Position numbers and translations under genes: made by a program | Assembly: GCA_964652205.1 (NCBI GenBank) | Contig: CAZZAO010000006.1 | Location: forward strand, 1 to 64,000 | Length of the DNA: 64,000 nt | From: ZC4RG36 sp964652205 | Lineage (GTDB): Bacteria > Chloroflexota > Anaerolineae > Aggregatilineales > Phototrophicaceae | Direction: 5' to 3' | Notes under the pieces: generated by a model | Told to the model about the DNA's origin: nothing | Seen by the model: only the letters and a program-made list of their open reading frames with translations | Database searches by the model: none | Shown: in pieces, positions 16,038-25,306 of the stretch | Position numbering within the stretch: the stretch's first letter is position 1 | How the letters are laid out: each line of letters starts with the position of its first letter

Positions 16038-17396
16038 TTACTTCGTCGGCAGATTGAGGCCCGCCGCGACCCGCGCGAGCAGCCGACCGCTGTCCTTGAG
16101 GACGCGCCGCTGCGTCGGGTAATCGACGTAGTAGACGCCGAAGCGCTTGCTGTAGCCCTCAGCCCACTCGAAATTGTCCATCAGGCTCCAGACAAAATAG
16201 CCCTTGAGCGGCACGCCTTCATCGAGCGCCTGCTGCGCCGCGCGGAAGTGACCTTCGAGGTAAGCCAAACGCCGGTCATCGTGGACTTCGCCATCGGGAG
16301 CAACGACATCCTCGAAGGCTGCCCCGCTCTCGGTCACGTAGAGCGCGGGCGGCGCGTACTCAGCGTGGACACGCTTGAGCAGGGCATACAGGCCGTGCGG
16401 GTAAACTTCCCAGTCGCTGGCCGTATGCTCTGCGCCTTCCTGCGTCACCTGCCTGGCCTGCAAAAGCATCTGTTCCGGCTCATCGGCGATGACGCCGCGC
16501 GTATAGTAGTTGATGCCGAGAAAGTCCATCGGCGTGGCAATCTGCGCCAGATCGCCCGGTTGAATGTCCGGCATGAACATGCTGTACTGCTCAACCATGT
16601 CCGGCGGATACTCGGCGCGGAACAGCGGATCGAGATACCAGCGGTTGGTAAAGCCGTCGAAGCGCGCGGCGGCGGCCTTATCCTGCTGGCTCGACGTCGC
16701 CGCCTCGACCTGCACCAGATTGAGCGCGATGCCGACCTTCGATCCCGGCGCGTTGGCGCGGATCAGGGGGATAGCCGCGCCGTGCGCTAAATAGGCGTGA
16801 TGCGTGGCCGCAATCGCCAGCGAAGGATTGCCCGACGGCAGCCCCGGCGCGTGGATTCCAAACACATAGCCGAGCCAGGTGAAGACCCACGGCTCGTTGA
16901 AGGTCGTCCACTGTTTGACGCGGTCGCCGAGCGCCCGCGAGACGGTATCGGCGTAGCGCAGGTAGTCATCGACGATTTTACGCGCCGTCCAGCCGCCCTC
17001 ATCCTGCAAGGTCTGCGGCAAATCCCAGTGATAGAGCGTGACGTAAGGCGTCATGCCAATAGCGAGCAGGCCATCGACGAGGCGGCTGTAGAAATCGAGG
17101 CCGGGCTGATTGACGCGCCCGCGCCCTTCGGGGTAAATGCGCGGCCATGAAATCGAGAAGCGATACGCGCCGACGTTCAGATCGCGCATCAGGGCGATGT
17201 CGCTCCGCCAGCGATGGTAATGGTCGCAGGCAACGTCGCCGGTATCGTTGCCGCGAATGTTGCCGGGTTGGTGGGTGAATGTGTCCCAGATGCTCGGCCC
17301 CTTGCCGTCATCGGCGGGCGCGCCCTCGATCTGGTACGCAGCGGTCGCCGTCCCCCAGACGAAATCCTCAGGGAAATGGAAATCCAGCTCTGTCAT
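16038..17396 (-). CDS. GH1 beta-glucosidase
   Basis: A 452-residue cytosolic family 1 glycosidase that hydrolyses beta-glucosides or beta-galactosides. The N-terminal signature FVWGTATAAYQIEGA is clear, the acid/base Glu168 is in TTFNEPW, and the nucleophile Glu356 is in YVTESGAA, where most members have TENG. GINYYTR and FVWSLMDNFEWAEGYSKRFG complete the substrate pocket. Length is normal. A GGTGAGG ribosome site precedes the ATG. It follows dprA on the same strand at 53 bases. Confidence 0.93.
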   Translation of the reverse strand: MTELDFHFPEDFVWGTATAAYQIEGAPADDGKGPSIWDTFTHQPGNIRGNDTGDVACDHYHRWRSDIALMRDLNVGAYRFSISWPRIYPEGRGRVNQPGLDFYSRLVDGLLAIGMTPYVTLYHWDLPQTLQDEGGWTARKIVDDYLRYADTVSRALGDRVKQWTTFNEPWVFTWLGYVFGIHAPGLPSGNPSLAIAATHHAYLAHGAAIPLIRANAPGSKVGIALNLVQVEAATSSQQDKAAAARFDGFTNRWYLDPLFRAEYPPDMVEQYSMFMPDIQPGDLAQIATPMDFLGINYYTRGVIADEPEQMLLQARQVTQEGAEHTASDWEVYPHGLYALLKRVHAEYAPPALYVTESGAAFEDVVAPDGEVHDDRRLAYLEGHFRAAQQALDEGVPLKGYFVWSLMDNFEWAEGYSKRFGVYYVDYPTQRRVLKDSGRLLARVAAGLNLPTK

Positions 17397-17449
17397 GCAG
17401 CTTCACCTCACCTGCGTCTATTGAACACATTGACGCCAGTATACAAATT

Positions 17450-18295
17450 TCAGGCCCATCGAGAAATTTCCGCCAGATCGAACGCCAGCGGCTGCGCGCC
17501 TGCTGCAATCAGGGCGCGATTGCCGCTGGCGTCGAGGTCGAGCGCGTAGACTTCGCGCCGCTGCTCGAACGCGCGGCGAGCGGCATACATCGCGCCGCCA
17601 TCGACGCCGGTTTCAACCACGATCAGCCGGTCACACAGGCCGCTGATGATGCGATTACGAGCGACGAGATTGGCCGGACTCGGCGGCGCGTTGGGCGCGA
17701 TCTCGCTCAGGAGCGCGCCGTGCTTCAGGATCGCTTCCGCCAGGTTGAGATTATGCTCCGGGTAGACGCGCAGCACGCCGCTGCCGAGGATCGCCAGCGT
17801 TCGGCTGCCCGCGCCCAGCGCGCCGATATGCGCCTGCGTGTCGATGCCAAGCGCGAGGCCGCTGACGACGACCACGCCCTGCCGCGCCAGCCGCGCGCCA
17901 ATCTCGCGGGCAGCCTGTTCCGCGCGCGGCGACGGTCGGCGCGTGCCGACAATCGCCACGACTGAATCAGGCAAAGCGTGCCAGTGGCCGCGCGCGAACA
18001 GAGTCGGCGGCGCGTCCTCGACCCGGCGCAGGCGCTCCGGGTAGGCCGGATCATCGAGCGTCAGCAGGCGCACGCCCGCGCTCTCCCAGAGCGGAATCGC
18101 CTGCTCGACGCGCGCCAGATCAGCCGCGACAATCGCCGCCGCGATCTTCGGCCCGACGCCGCGCACCTCGCGCAGCGCCCGCGCGTCGGCTTTGAGGACG
18201 GCGCGGGCATCGCCGAAGCGGGCGAGCAGCGCGCGCAGCGTCTTCGCCCCAACCCGGTCGATGAGGCTCAACGCCACCCAGGCAGGATCGACCAC
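17450..18295 (-). CDS. dprA: DNA-processing protein DprA
   Basis: A 281-residue Rossmann-like protein that loads RecA on incoming single-stranded DNA in natural transformation. A helix-hairpin-helix region (about 10-55, with VRGVGPKIAAAI) is followed by the DprA core: AIVGTRRPSPRAE, VVSGLALGIDTQAH, and AILGSGVLRVYPEHN. It lacks the C-terminal winged-helix domain found in many DprA proteins. The GTG start lies four bases after the stop of an HTH regulator gene, so the two are one unit. No other competence genes are seen. Confidence 0.9.
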   Translation of the reverse strand: MVDPAWVALSLIDRVGAKTLRALLARFGDARAVLKADARALREVRGVGPKIAAAIVAADLARVEQAIPLWESAGVRLLTLDDPAYPERLRRVEDAPPTLFARGHWHALPDSVVAIVGTRRPSPRAEQAAREIGARLARQGVVVVSGLALGIDTQAHIGALGAGSRTLAILGSGVLRVYPEHNLNLAEAILKHGALLSEIAPNAPPSPANLVARNRIISGLCDRLIVVETGVDGGAMYAARRAFEQRREVYALDLDASGNRALIAAGAQPLAFDLAEISRWA

Positions 18296-18299
18296 GAAG

Positions 18300-18920
18300 C
18301 TAGTCTTCCTCGTAGTATTCGATGATCGAGAGCAGCATGGCGTTGATAAAAGTGTTGACCTGCCGGAGCAGCGCGCTCCATTCGGTCGTGGTGCGCGGCG
18401 TGATGATTTCCGACCAGGTGAGGATGGCGTTGATGACGAAATCGCTGAAATAAAGGAAACCGCGCGTGGCTTGCGGCAGCGTCAGGCCGTCGGTCTGGAG
18501 CAGGATGGCATATTCCTTGCCGAGTCGAATGGCGGTCATAAGCTGTTCGTCAGGCGCGCCTGCGGCCAGAAATTTACGCAGTTCCTCAAGCGCCGTCCGC
18601 CCGCGCTGGCGCAGCGCCTCGCGCGTCGCCTCGCTCATGGCGGCGTACCACGGGACATTCGCCAGCGTCCCGCCGCCGACCTGCATCCGCGTCTGGCCGA
18701 GCGCGTTCTGAATGATAATCTGCACCTCGGACGTCTGATGCTCGCCCTGCGTGGCTTCGGCCAATCCCCTCAGGTCGCTGCGGCGAAAGCGACGATGCCC
18801 GCCGGGCGTGCGGCGCGACGGCAGATCGCCCCTGTCGGCCCAGTTACGCACCGTGGCCGGGTGAACGCCCAGAATATCGGCAGCCTGCCGTAAGCTGACC
18901 CAATCGCTGCTGTCCGTCAT
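18300..18920 (-). CDS. HTH (MerR/excisionase-type) regulator with helical C-terminal domain
   Basis: A 206-residue protein. Residues 6-50 form a MerR/excisionase-like winged helix (VSLRQAADILGVHPATVRNW then TPGGHRRFRRSDL). The rest is all-helical (LRQRGRTALEELRKFLAAG, AIRLGKEYAILL) and ends in acidic EYYEED; it may be a sensor or dimer domain akin to the RsbR N-terminal type, but I do not recognise it firmly. I start at the ATG at 18920 with GAGGG upstream, not at an earlier ATG at 18992. It is coupled to dprA and could control it. Confidence 0.75.
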   Translation of the reverse strand: MTDSSDWVSLRQAADILGVHPATVRNWADRGDLPSRRTPGGHRRFRRSDLRGLAEATQGEHQTSEVQIIIQNALGQTRMQVGGGTLANVPWYAAMSEATREALRQRGRTALEELRKFLAAGAPDEQLMTAIRLGKEYAILLQTDGLTLPQATRGFLYFSDFVINAILTWSEIITPRTTTEWSALLRQVNTFINAMLLSIIEYYEED

Positions 18921-19116
18921 CGCTGCGTAACGCCCTCGCTTCAGCGCAAGTATACATGAGAACAGACGCTCACACCGAGAAAGAAGCGGCATTCTATTCT
19001 GCGAGTTCTATGATATTCCGCAGCGAACAGGTGACAAATGCCGGATGCCAGCGGCTGATTCTGGCGCAAACAATAGGATGGTGGAATAGAGTATCCTGCG
19101 CAAAAGGAAGGCGAAA

Positions 19117-19575
19117 ATGAATACCGCTTCCCGCCGCCCGTTAGCCCCTCTAGTGATCGTCTCTCTCTGCCTGTTTCTTCTAGGGATCAATGGCCTGATA
19201 GGCGGCTACCTGATGTTGAAAGAGCCGCTCGGAACGCCGATGGGATTGCCTGTAGCTGCACTCCAGCGCACTCCGTTTCAAGACTTTACCGCGCCGGGGC
19301 TGTGGCTTTTCTTCATCTGGGGCATCGGAAGTCTGGTAACGCTTATCGGTTTGTGGTTACACCCGTATCGCCTGATAGGCTTACTGGACAAACATTGGGC
19401 GTGGGTATTTACACTGCTGATCGGCTTCGGCCTGTTTCTCTGGCTGACCTTTCAGCTCTTTACACTTCCGGCTATCGCGCCAATTCAGATTATCCTGTAC
19501 GGGCTGGCGATACTTTTGATCGCCTTACCCCTGCTGCCCAGGATGCGGCGGTATTATCAGGTTCCGGGGCGATAA
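19117..19575 (+). CDS. Four-helix integral membrane protein, unknown function
   Basis: A 152-residue membrane protein with four predicted helices: about 12-33 (IVSLCLFLLGINGLIGGYL), 62-80, 93-113 and 121-139. The chain between the first two holds LGTPMGLPVAALQRTPFQDF. No family recognised. AGGAAGG lies seven bases before the ATG. It stands alone and shares a terminator with the convergent htrA gene. Confidence 0.65.
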   Translation: MNTASRRPLAPLVIVSLCLFLLGINGLIGGYLMLKEPLGTPMGLPVAALQRTPFQDFTAPGLWLFFIWGIGSLVTLIGLWLHPYRLIGLLDKHWAWVFTLLIGFGLFLWLTFQLFTLPAIAPIQIILYGLAILLIALPLLPRMRRYYQVPGR

Positions 19576-19603
19576 CCCACCGTCAGGCGACGTGCGAGAA
19601 TCA

Positions 19604-19632
19604 AAAGCCCGGCTCGCGGGGAGTCGGGCTTT
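19604..19632. terminator. Bidirectional terminator between membrane protein and htrA
   Basis: A 12-bp stem with one G-U pair (19604-19615 with 19621-19632). On the minus strand it is followed by TTTTGATT, so it mainly serves htrA; the plus-strand gene at 19117 ends into it as well. Confidence 0.75.
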
Positions 19633-19660
19633 CGCAGCAGCGGGGGCTTGATGAGCCGGA

Positions 19661-20860
19661 TTACTGATCGGTGTGCGGACGCTCGCCCAGCGTCAGCGGA
19701 AGCTGAAGGGTCTTGCCACTGCGCAGCACCGTCAGGGTGATCTGCTGGCCGGGCTGAGTGTTGTTGGTCAGGTAGGTGATGAGCGCGTTGAAACCGGTGA
19801 CAGGCTGGCCGTCGATAGCGGTAATGATGTCGGCGGACGATGGAACTGTCAGCGAGTCAATCGTGGTCATTTGGCCGGCGTTACGCAGGCCCGCCTGAGC
19901 CGCCGGGCTGCCGGGCTGCGTCCCCATGACGACGACGCCGCGGGCATTATCCGGCAGATTGAGCGCCTGCATAATCGCCAGATCGACATCATTCGGATAG
20001 CTGGACAGGCCGAGATAGCTGTAGCTCACCGCTCCCTTGTCGATCAGGGTAGCAGCGACGCGCCGCACCAGATTCGACGGGATCGAGAAGCCGATGCCAG
20101 AACTGCTGTTGGAGCGGCTGACGATCTGCGAGTTGACGCCGACGATGTTCCCGTTCAGGTCGAGCAGCGGGCCGCCGCTGTTACCGGGGTTGATCGCGGC
20201 ATCAGTCTGGATGACGGAGCCAATCTGATAGTTGGTCAGGCCGGTGATCGTCCGGTCGGTTGCGCTGATGATTCCGGTGGTCATCGTCCACTTCTGGCCG
20301 AAAGGACTGCCGATGGCAACGACCGACTGGCCGACGAACAGCGTGTCCGAGTTGCCGAAAGTCACGGGGTGCAGCTCGCTCACAGGCAGGTCAACCTTGA
20401 TGACGGCAAGATCGGAATCGGGGTCGAGGCCGACGACCTCGCCCTTGACAATCGTACCGTCGAAGAAGTTGACTTCGATGCGGGTCGCGCCTTCAACGAC
20501 GTGGTTGTTGGTGACGATGTGGCCCTGCGTATCGATGACGAAGCCCGTGCCAGTGCCTTCGAGCAGGCCGCCGCCCTGCTGGAAGGGGTCATTGCCGGTC
20601 GCGCCGGAACTGCGAGCAACCACGTTAATCGAAACGACTGACGGTGTCACCTGCTTGTAGATATTACTGTAAACTTCCTCAACATCCGCCAGCGGATGCG
20701 CCTGATTCGCAGGCGCGGTCTGAAGCGCTTCGGGAGCGACGCCGAGCGCGGCCCCGGCAATGGATCGGGAGATGGAGGAGGTGCCGATGAAGAAGCCACC
20801 GACCACCAGCATACAGGCGATCAGCAGCATGACGGCGCGTCTCGCAATTTTGGAGGACAT
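19661..20860 (-). CDS. htrA: HtrA/DegP-like serine protease with PDZ domain
   Basis: A 399-residue envelope protease for quality control of exported proteins. An N-terminal membrane anchor (about 9-29) is followed by the trypsin-like domain with the full triad His120 (IVTNNHVV), Asp150 (DPDSDLAVIKV) and Ser228 (NPGNSGGPLL). One PDZ domain follows (about 290-390), with YLGLSSYP, VMGTQPGSPAAQAG and DIITAIDGQPV. Length and layout are as in other single-PDZ HtrA proteins. GGGGAG lies ten bases before the ATG. Monocistronic. Confidence 0.93.
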   Translation of the reverse strand: MSSKIARRAVMLLIACMLVVGGFFIGTSSISRSIAGAALGVAPEALQTAPANQAHPLADVEEVYSNIYKQVTPSVVSINVVARSSGATGNDPFQQGGGLLEGTGTGFVIDTQGHIVTNNHVVEGATRIEVNFFDGTIVKGEVVGLDPDSDLAVIKVDLPVSELHPVTFGNSDTLFVGQSVVAIGSPFGQKWTMTTGIISATDRTITGLTNYQIGSVIQTDAAINPGNSGGPLLDLNGNIVGVNSQIVSRSNSSSGIGFSIPSNLVRRVAATLIDKGAVSYSYLGLSSYPNDVDLAIMQALNLPDNARGVVVMGTQPGSPAAQAGLRNAGQMTTIDSLTVPSSADIITAIDGQPVTGFNALITYLTNNTQPGQQITLTVLRSGKTLQLPLTLGERPHTDQ

Positions 20861-21016
20861 AGAAGCAAAACTCCCCTACTGTTGCCGTGGGTCTGGAATG
20901 CCCATCAGCGTGCTAACTACAGACAGCATCATAAAACGCCTCAATGAGTATTTACTGAGTTCAGCATCGACTTTCTGGCATATTTACAAAGAGTTTACAA
21001 GTCGCCTTATTCTCTT

Positions 21017-22033
21017 TTAGTCTCCGGTTACAGCGACCGTTATCGCCTGTGATCGCGGCTCGAATCGATCCTTGAGGCGCAGGAAGGGGCGCTCAAAAAA
21101 GCGATAAGACAGGAAGGCCAGCGCGAGAGTCACCAGCACCGTGGGGATCAGCCGCGACGATTCCGGCACGCCATTCGCCTCAAGCACCCGGACGACCGGG
21201 TAATGCCAGACATAAATGCCATAGGTCAGGTCGCCTGCCGCTTTCGACCACGGCCATTCTAACCTGACCAGCGAGCGCCGGTTCGTGCTGATATTGAGCA
21301 GGAAGATCGCCACTAAAGTCGAAAAGGTCAGGTCATAGAGCGGCACGACCATATCGGCCATAACCATCGACAGCAGCAGCAGAATAACGGCGATCTGCAC
21401 GGCGGGATGATAGAGAACGTACAGCCAGCGGGATTGTTTGACGACCAGCCACGCCGCCAGCGCGCCGACGGCCATACACTCGAAACGAATCTCACGCGCA
21501 AACGCGAGAATGCCCGACGAGGTCGCCAGGCCATACCCTGTCCAGACAACGATGATGGCGACGCAGAGCAGACCGACCGAGAAGCGCCTGACCAGCACCG
21601 GCCAGAGAGCGTAAAACCATTCTTCGACGCCGATAGACCATAACTGTTCGGCAGCCCCTAACCCTTGATCCATCACGGCGTGAGCCAGATGCGGCGACAG
21701 CAGCAGCGCGCCAACAAACGCCGACGGAACGACAGGCTTCGTGCCGATCAGCGGCAGGACGAAAGCGCTCAGGAACACGATCAGAAAATAGAGCGGCAGG
21801 ATTCGCAGTTCACGGCGGATATAAAACGCCTTCAGGTCAATCTGCCCGGCGCGCTGGCGCTCGATCAGCAGCCGATAAGTGATGAGGTAGCCTGAGAGGA
21901 CGAAAAACAGCGTCACTGAGTCCGGCCCGTTAAGCGTAAACGGAAGCAGGCGCGGGTCTGACGTGGCATGAACCATCATGACGCACAGGGCGGCATAAAA
22001 GCGGACGGCATTCAGTCCGGGCAGGTAGCGCAT
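21017..22033 (-). CDS. Acyltransferase 3 family membrane protein (OafA-like)
   Basis: A 338-residue polytopic protein of the acyltransferase-3 family, which O-acylates sugars of lipopolysaccharide, peptidoglycan or secreted glycans. It starts YLPGLNAVRFYAALCVMMVHA with the catalytic-type His in the first helix, then FFVLSGYLITYRLL, FYIRRELRILPLYFL (the conserved RxxR region) and ends with the YRFFERPFLRLKDRF motif. It has about ten helices and no extracellular SGNH domain. It is a second, independent acylation system beside the MBOAT module. Confidence 0.88.
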   Translation of the reverse strand: MRYLPGLNAVRFYAALCVMMVHATSDPRLLPFTLNGPDSVTLFFVLSGYLITYRLLIERQRAGQIDLKAFYIRRELRILPLYFLIVFLSAFVLPLIGTKPVVPSAFVGALLLSPHLAHAVMDQGLGAAEQLWSIGVEEWFYALWPVLVRRFSVGLLCVAIIVVWTGYGLATSSGILAFAREIRFECMAVGALAAWLVVKQSRWLYVLYHPAVQIAVILLLLSMVMADMVVPLYDLTFSTLVAIFLLNISTNRRSLVRLEWPWSKAAGDLTYGIYVWHYPVVRVLEANGVPESSRLIPTVLVTLALAFLSYRFFERPFLRLKDRFEPRSQAITVAVTGD

Positions 22034-22135
22034 ATCCGACCTTCAGATCGAAACTGATGCTCCCATCTTAGCCCCGGCCTCGTTTGCCGCGCACAAATAT
22101 TTGACGCCCGTGATGGATAATCGTTTTGAGCAAGT

Positions 22136-22170
22136 TTTCAGTTCGCGGGCGCGAAAAAATCGCGCCCCCA
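22136..22170. repeat. GTTCGCGGGCGCGA hairpin repeat, copy 1
   Basis: An 8-bp perfect hairpin (22147-22154 with 22160-22167) with an A5 loop, preceded by TTTTCAGTTCGC. A degenerate copy with the same flank is at 44274-44311. Confidence 0.6.
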
Positions 22171-22177
22171 ATAAGCT

Positions 22178-22471
22178 GTGACGACCAGATTCATTACCGC
22201 TGTTGAATGTCAAAATTCACCTGAGGACGGTCAGGGCGTGGCCGAGGTCGAGGACATCCATATCCGCCACGTCGATGGCTACTATGTCGCCCGCTGGCGC
22301 GATCAGGAATACAGCGTCCCGGCCACCATGCAGTATGATGATCTTTTCGATATTGCAATCTACCCCGGAGGCATCTTTATGTGCGCGTTGCTTCTCAAGC
22401 TCGCTCTGGCTGTGGCCGTACTTGGTTTACTGTGCAGCGCGGCATCGCTTTGCGGTCTAAGCTATTTTTAA
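22178..22471 (+). CDS. Small hypothetical protein with C-terminal membrane segment
   Basis: A 97-residue reading frame. The middle (EDIHIRHVDGYYVARWRDQEYSV with codons rich in G/C at the third position) looks like real coding sequence, and the end MCALLLKLALAVAVLGLLCSAASLCG is a membrane helix. The start is unsure: GTG at 22178, or GTG at 22238 with an AGGGC just before it. It lies 15 bases before the broken signal-peptide gene and may share its transcript. No family recognised. Confidence 0.45.
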   Translation: MTTRFITAVECQNSPEDGQGVAEVEDIHIRHVDGYYVARWRDQEYSVPATMQYDDLFDIAIYPGGIFMCALLLKLALAVAVLGLLCSAASLCGLSYF

Positions 22472-22486
22472 GACTCTGGAGGCCCC

Positions 22487-22955
22487 ATGAAACTTTACCT
22501 ATCCTCACCCTTGTCGCCCTGCTCCTGCTCGCGCCAGTCGTCCAGTCGGCCTCGGCGCAGTCGCTGCTGTCCTGTACGCCGACCGAACTCAAGGACACCG
22601 CCCAGACCGCCGAGCGGAGCGGGGTCAACGACATGGTTCGACTTTATGACTTTTCCGATGAGCATGGTGCGAGGTTCACAATCATTGTCGTCGCCAAATG
22701 GCAGCTTCGCTGGTGGCGCGACTATGTTCTCCTTTTGCCCCCTGCAGTGAGGCGATCATTTTCAGTCTCACTTACGGCCAGTTGCTCGACGAATCGCTGA
22801 TTACGGTGCTGACGCTCGGAACCGACCGTAATCAGATCGCTTTCGACCGAGCCTTCCGACTGCACGATCTCCAGCAGTCGGCCATCGAGCAGTACACGGC
22901 GCTCCAAATCCCGGCGGATCGCCGACCGCCCCCTTTGCCCACCCAGGCGCGTTAA
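22487..22955 (+). pseudogene. Secreted protein gene broken by two single-base deletions
   Basis: CTGGAGG and an ATG at 22487 start a signal peptide, but after MKL the sequence jumps frame: adding one T in CTTTACC gives MKLLPILTLVALLLLAPVV followed by QSASAQ, a perfect Sec signal. The mature part continues with LLSCTPTELKDTAQ and TIIVVAKWQLRWWRDYVLLLPP, then jumps again near 22740 (a C missing in CCCCC) to CSEAIIFSLTYGQLLDESLI and ends around IEQYTALQIPAD. Codon-like order continues in another frame to about 23126 (DDFVGGRWLKRLSG), so the gene may once have been longer. Both lesions are in homopolymers, so sequencing error is possible. Confidence 0.6.
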
Positions 22956-23073
22956 TTCCAATTCGGGCCGGTCGGAACTGCTGAGATACTCGTGTCCGGT
23001 CGGTCAAGTGGTCATCCGATGGAGTCGACGATTTCGTCGGCGGGCGATGGCTCAAGCGGCTTTCCGGCTCGAC

Positions 23074-25233
23074 TTACTGCGTCGAGCGGGTGAAAGCGAG
23101 GACTGAGTTGCCGGATGAGGCGTAAATCATGCGCTGATTCGAGTCGACGGTGACTTCGGCCAGCGAGGTGAACAGCGCCTCATTCTGGGCGCGGTAGGCA
23201 GCGATGAACGTCCCGGCCAGCGTGGTTTCGTAGATCGTCCGGTTCGACTTATCGACGACGAACAACCCCTGCGCAATCGGGTTATTGTTGAGGAACATAC
23301 TGTTGGCGGCAGTCACCTGCTGGCCTTCAGGGAAGCTGGCGAAGCCGAACGGAATCGCGCTGCCAGACGCGAACTTCTGCACCGAGCCGTCCTGCATCAG
23401 CAAATAGACCTGTCCCTTGTCGTCGATCCCGAAATCGACGGCCTCGTGAATATCAGGGCGTTTGTCGCCGACAAAATATTCGACCGGCGGGCTGGAAAAC
23501 GCGCCGCCGCTCGGCTCATAGCGCCACAACTGGTTGGCCGCCGGGTCGAGTACGTACAGGCTGCCGTTCGACCAGAAGCCAATCGAGATGGGATTTACCC
23601 AGACATCGGTTCCCGTCAACTGCTGCGCGTCGCAGGAGATGGTTTCGAGGAAGCGCGGCGGACATTCGATCAGCACGCCGTTGCGGTCGAGCGCGACCAG
23701 CTCGTTACCCTGACTCAGGCCGTTGCCGTTCGTCGCCCAGGCAATATCAATCAGCTTCGATACCTTGAACTGCGCCACAGATGCATCCCGCCGCATCGAC
23801 GGAATCGCCTGCGTATTGGCGGGAACAATCCCGCTGCCGTCCGCCGTCAGCTTGACGCGGTAGACCAGGTCATTGAGCGCGTCGAGCGCGTACAGGTCTT
23901 CGCCCTGAAGCACCAGCCGTGTCACGTTGGCGTTGGGCAGCGCGGCAATCGCCTTAACGTCACGGCGGTCGATCTGGAGCAGACGGTCGATGATCGTCCG
24001 GCCTTCGCTCGCCAGCGCGACCGCTGCCGGATCGCCCGGATGAAGCTGGTTGCAGCGGTCGATGACGACCAGCACCGCGTTCCAGGCGGACGTCGTCCCG
24101 GCGACATCGCTCGACGAGATATTACGCGCGACGGTGGCGGTGTTATTGGCCTGATCGAGGCACAGCTCGAACTCGCTCTCGCCCGTGCCAGACAACCACA
24201 ATGCCAGCACGAAAATAACCACGATCACCGGAATCAGGATGGCAAGGCCCGCCGTCAGCGGCGTCGACCACCAGCGGCGGCGCGCCCCTTCCTTAGGCGG
24301 CGGCATCAGCCGGTCAAGGGTGCGACCAGCAAAGCCCGCCGCTTTCGATACGCCGAGCGCGCTTTTCCCGGCTGCCGTCTGCGCGGCAACCGTCAGCGCG
24401 CCGGGGACACGCTCGCGCGGCCTCTGAACGGCGCTGTCCGTCTCCCCGCCGCTCTCGCCGTCGGCAGCAGGCGCGGACGACTCAGCCGGTTTTGGCGCGG
24501 CATTGACCTCGGCAGTCGATTCGACTTCGCGCACAGGAACTGGCGCGGCCACTTCCGGCGGGACGAACTCAGCAGCGATCAGCGACACCTGAACGGCGAT
24601 CAGCTCCTTGAGCGCGACCAGCACCGTGCTGATGTCGTCAAGCTGAAGCGCTTCCTCGATCTTCGTCACGTCGAGGTCAGCGAGGTTGTTATCGCTGATG
24701 AGCAAACGCGAGCCGGTGGCAATCGCATAGCGCGCCATCCTGACGTCCGGCTCAGAATCGACGCCGAGCGGCGGGCCGAACAGCGCCTCGTCGTCGTCGA
24801 AGCTGGCCGGAAACGGGATCAACTCGCCGTCGTTGTCGAGCGCGGCCACCCCGGCACCGACCTTGCCGAGATAAAGATCGGCCCCGCGCAGGACGGCACA
24901 AACCAGACTCGCCTCGTAACGGCGGCTGTCAGTCGCGTTATGCTCATACAGGTTTTGATTGAGGGTAGTGAAAACGCTGCGCAGTCCTGCCGTCACGCTG
25001 CCGCTGCTGTTGAAGTAGGTTTCGGCGCTGTAATGCGCCATCTGCTCGTAGAAGGCTGCCGGGCCGGGCGCTTCGCCCGACGGCATGACCAGGACAAAAA
25101 AGGTGTCGGATTCGCGGCCTCGCGCGGCCTTACGCGGCGCGACTTCGACCAGCGAACCGGGCGGCGCAGCGCTGATGGAGCGCCCGCCCACGACGTAGAG
25201 ATGCCCGACGAGGGCTTCGTAGTCAAAATGCAT
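23074..25233 (-). CDS. PP2C-like domain fused through a membrane helix to a beta-propeller
   Basis: A 719-residue protein. Residues 1-225 resemble a PP2C-type phosphatase domain (FFVLVMPSGE, ASLVCAVLRGADLYLGKVGAGVAAL, RMARYAIATGSRLLISDNNLADL), but the metal-binding Asp-Gly pairs are largely missing, so it is probably inactive. A Pro/Ala/Glu-rich linker (225-320) leads to one membrane helix (326-348). The extracellular part begins with a short helical region, then an NHL/WD-like propeller with repeats such as DLYALDALNDLVYRVKL and GSLYVLDPAANQLWRY. It may sense an outside ligand and report to the cytosol. A receiver-domain gene lies just upstream on the same strand. Confidence 0.7.
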   Translation of the reverse strand: MHFDYEALVGHLYVVGGRSISAAPPGSLVEVAPRKAARGRESDTFFVLVMPSGEAPGPAAFYEQMAHYSAETYFNSSGSVTAGLRSVFTTLNQNLYEHNATDSRRYEASLVCAVLRGADLYLGKVGAGVAALDNDGELIPFPASFDDDEALFGPPLGVDSEPDVRMARYAIATGSRLLISDNNLADLDVTKIEEALQLDDISTVLVALKELIAVQVSLIAAEFVPPEVAAPVPVREVESTAEVNAAPKPAESSAPAADGESGGETDSAVQRPRERVPGALTVAAQTAAGKSALGVSKAAGFAGRTLDRLMPPPKEGARRRWWSTPLTAGLAILIPVIVVIFVLALWLSGTGESEFELCLDQANNTATVARNISSSDVAGTTSAWNAVLVVIDRCNQLHPGDPAAVALASEGRTIIDRLLQIDRRDVKAIAALPNANVTRLVLQGEDLYALDALNDLVYRVKLTADGSGIVPANTQAIPSMRRDASVAQFKVSKLIDIAWATNGNGLSQGNELVALDRNGVLIECPPRFLETISCDAQQLTGTDVWVNPISIGFWSNGSLYVLDPAANQLWRYEPSGGAFSSPPVEYFVGDKRPDIHEAVDFGIDDKGQVYLLMQDGSVQKFASGSAIPFGFASFPEGQQVTAANSMFLNNNPIAQGLFVVDKSNRTIYETTLAGTFIAAYRAQNEALFTSLAEVTVDSNQRMIYASSGNSVLAFTRSTQ

Positions 25234-25306
25234 TGCCTGATTGCCCGCTTTGTGTCTATGTCTGGGTGGATTCTACACCGATTGCCAACAAAAAGCGGGG
25301 AAAGGC

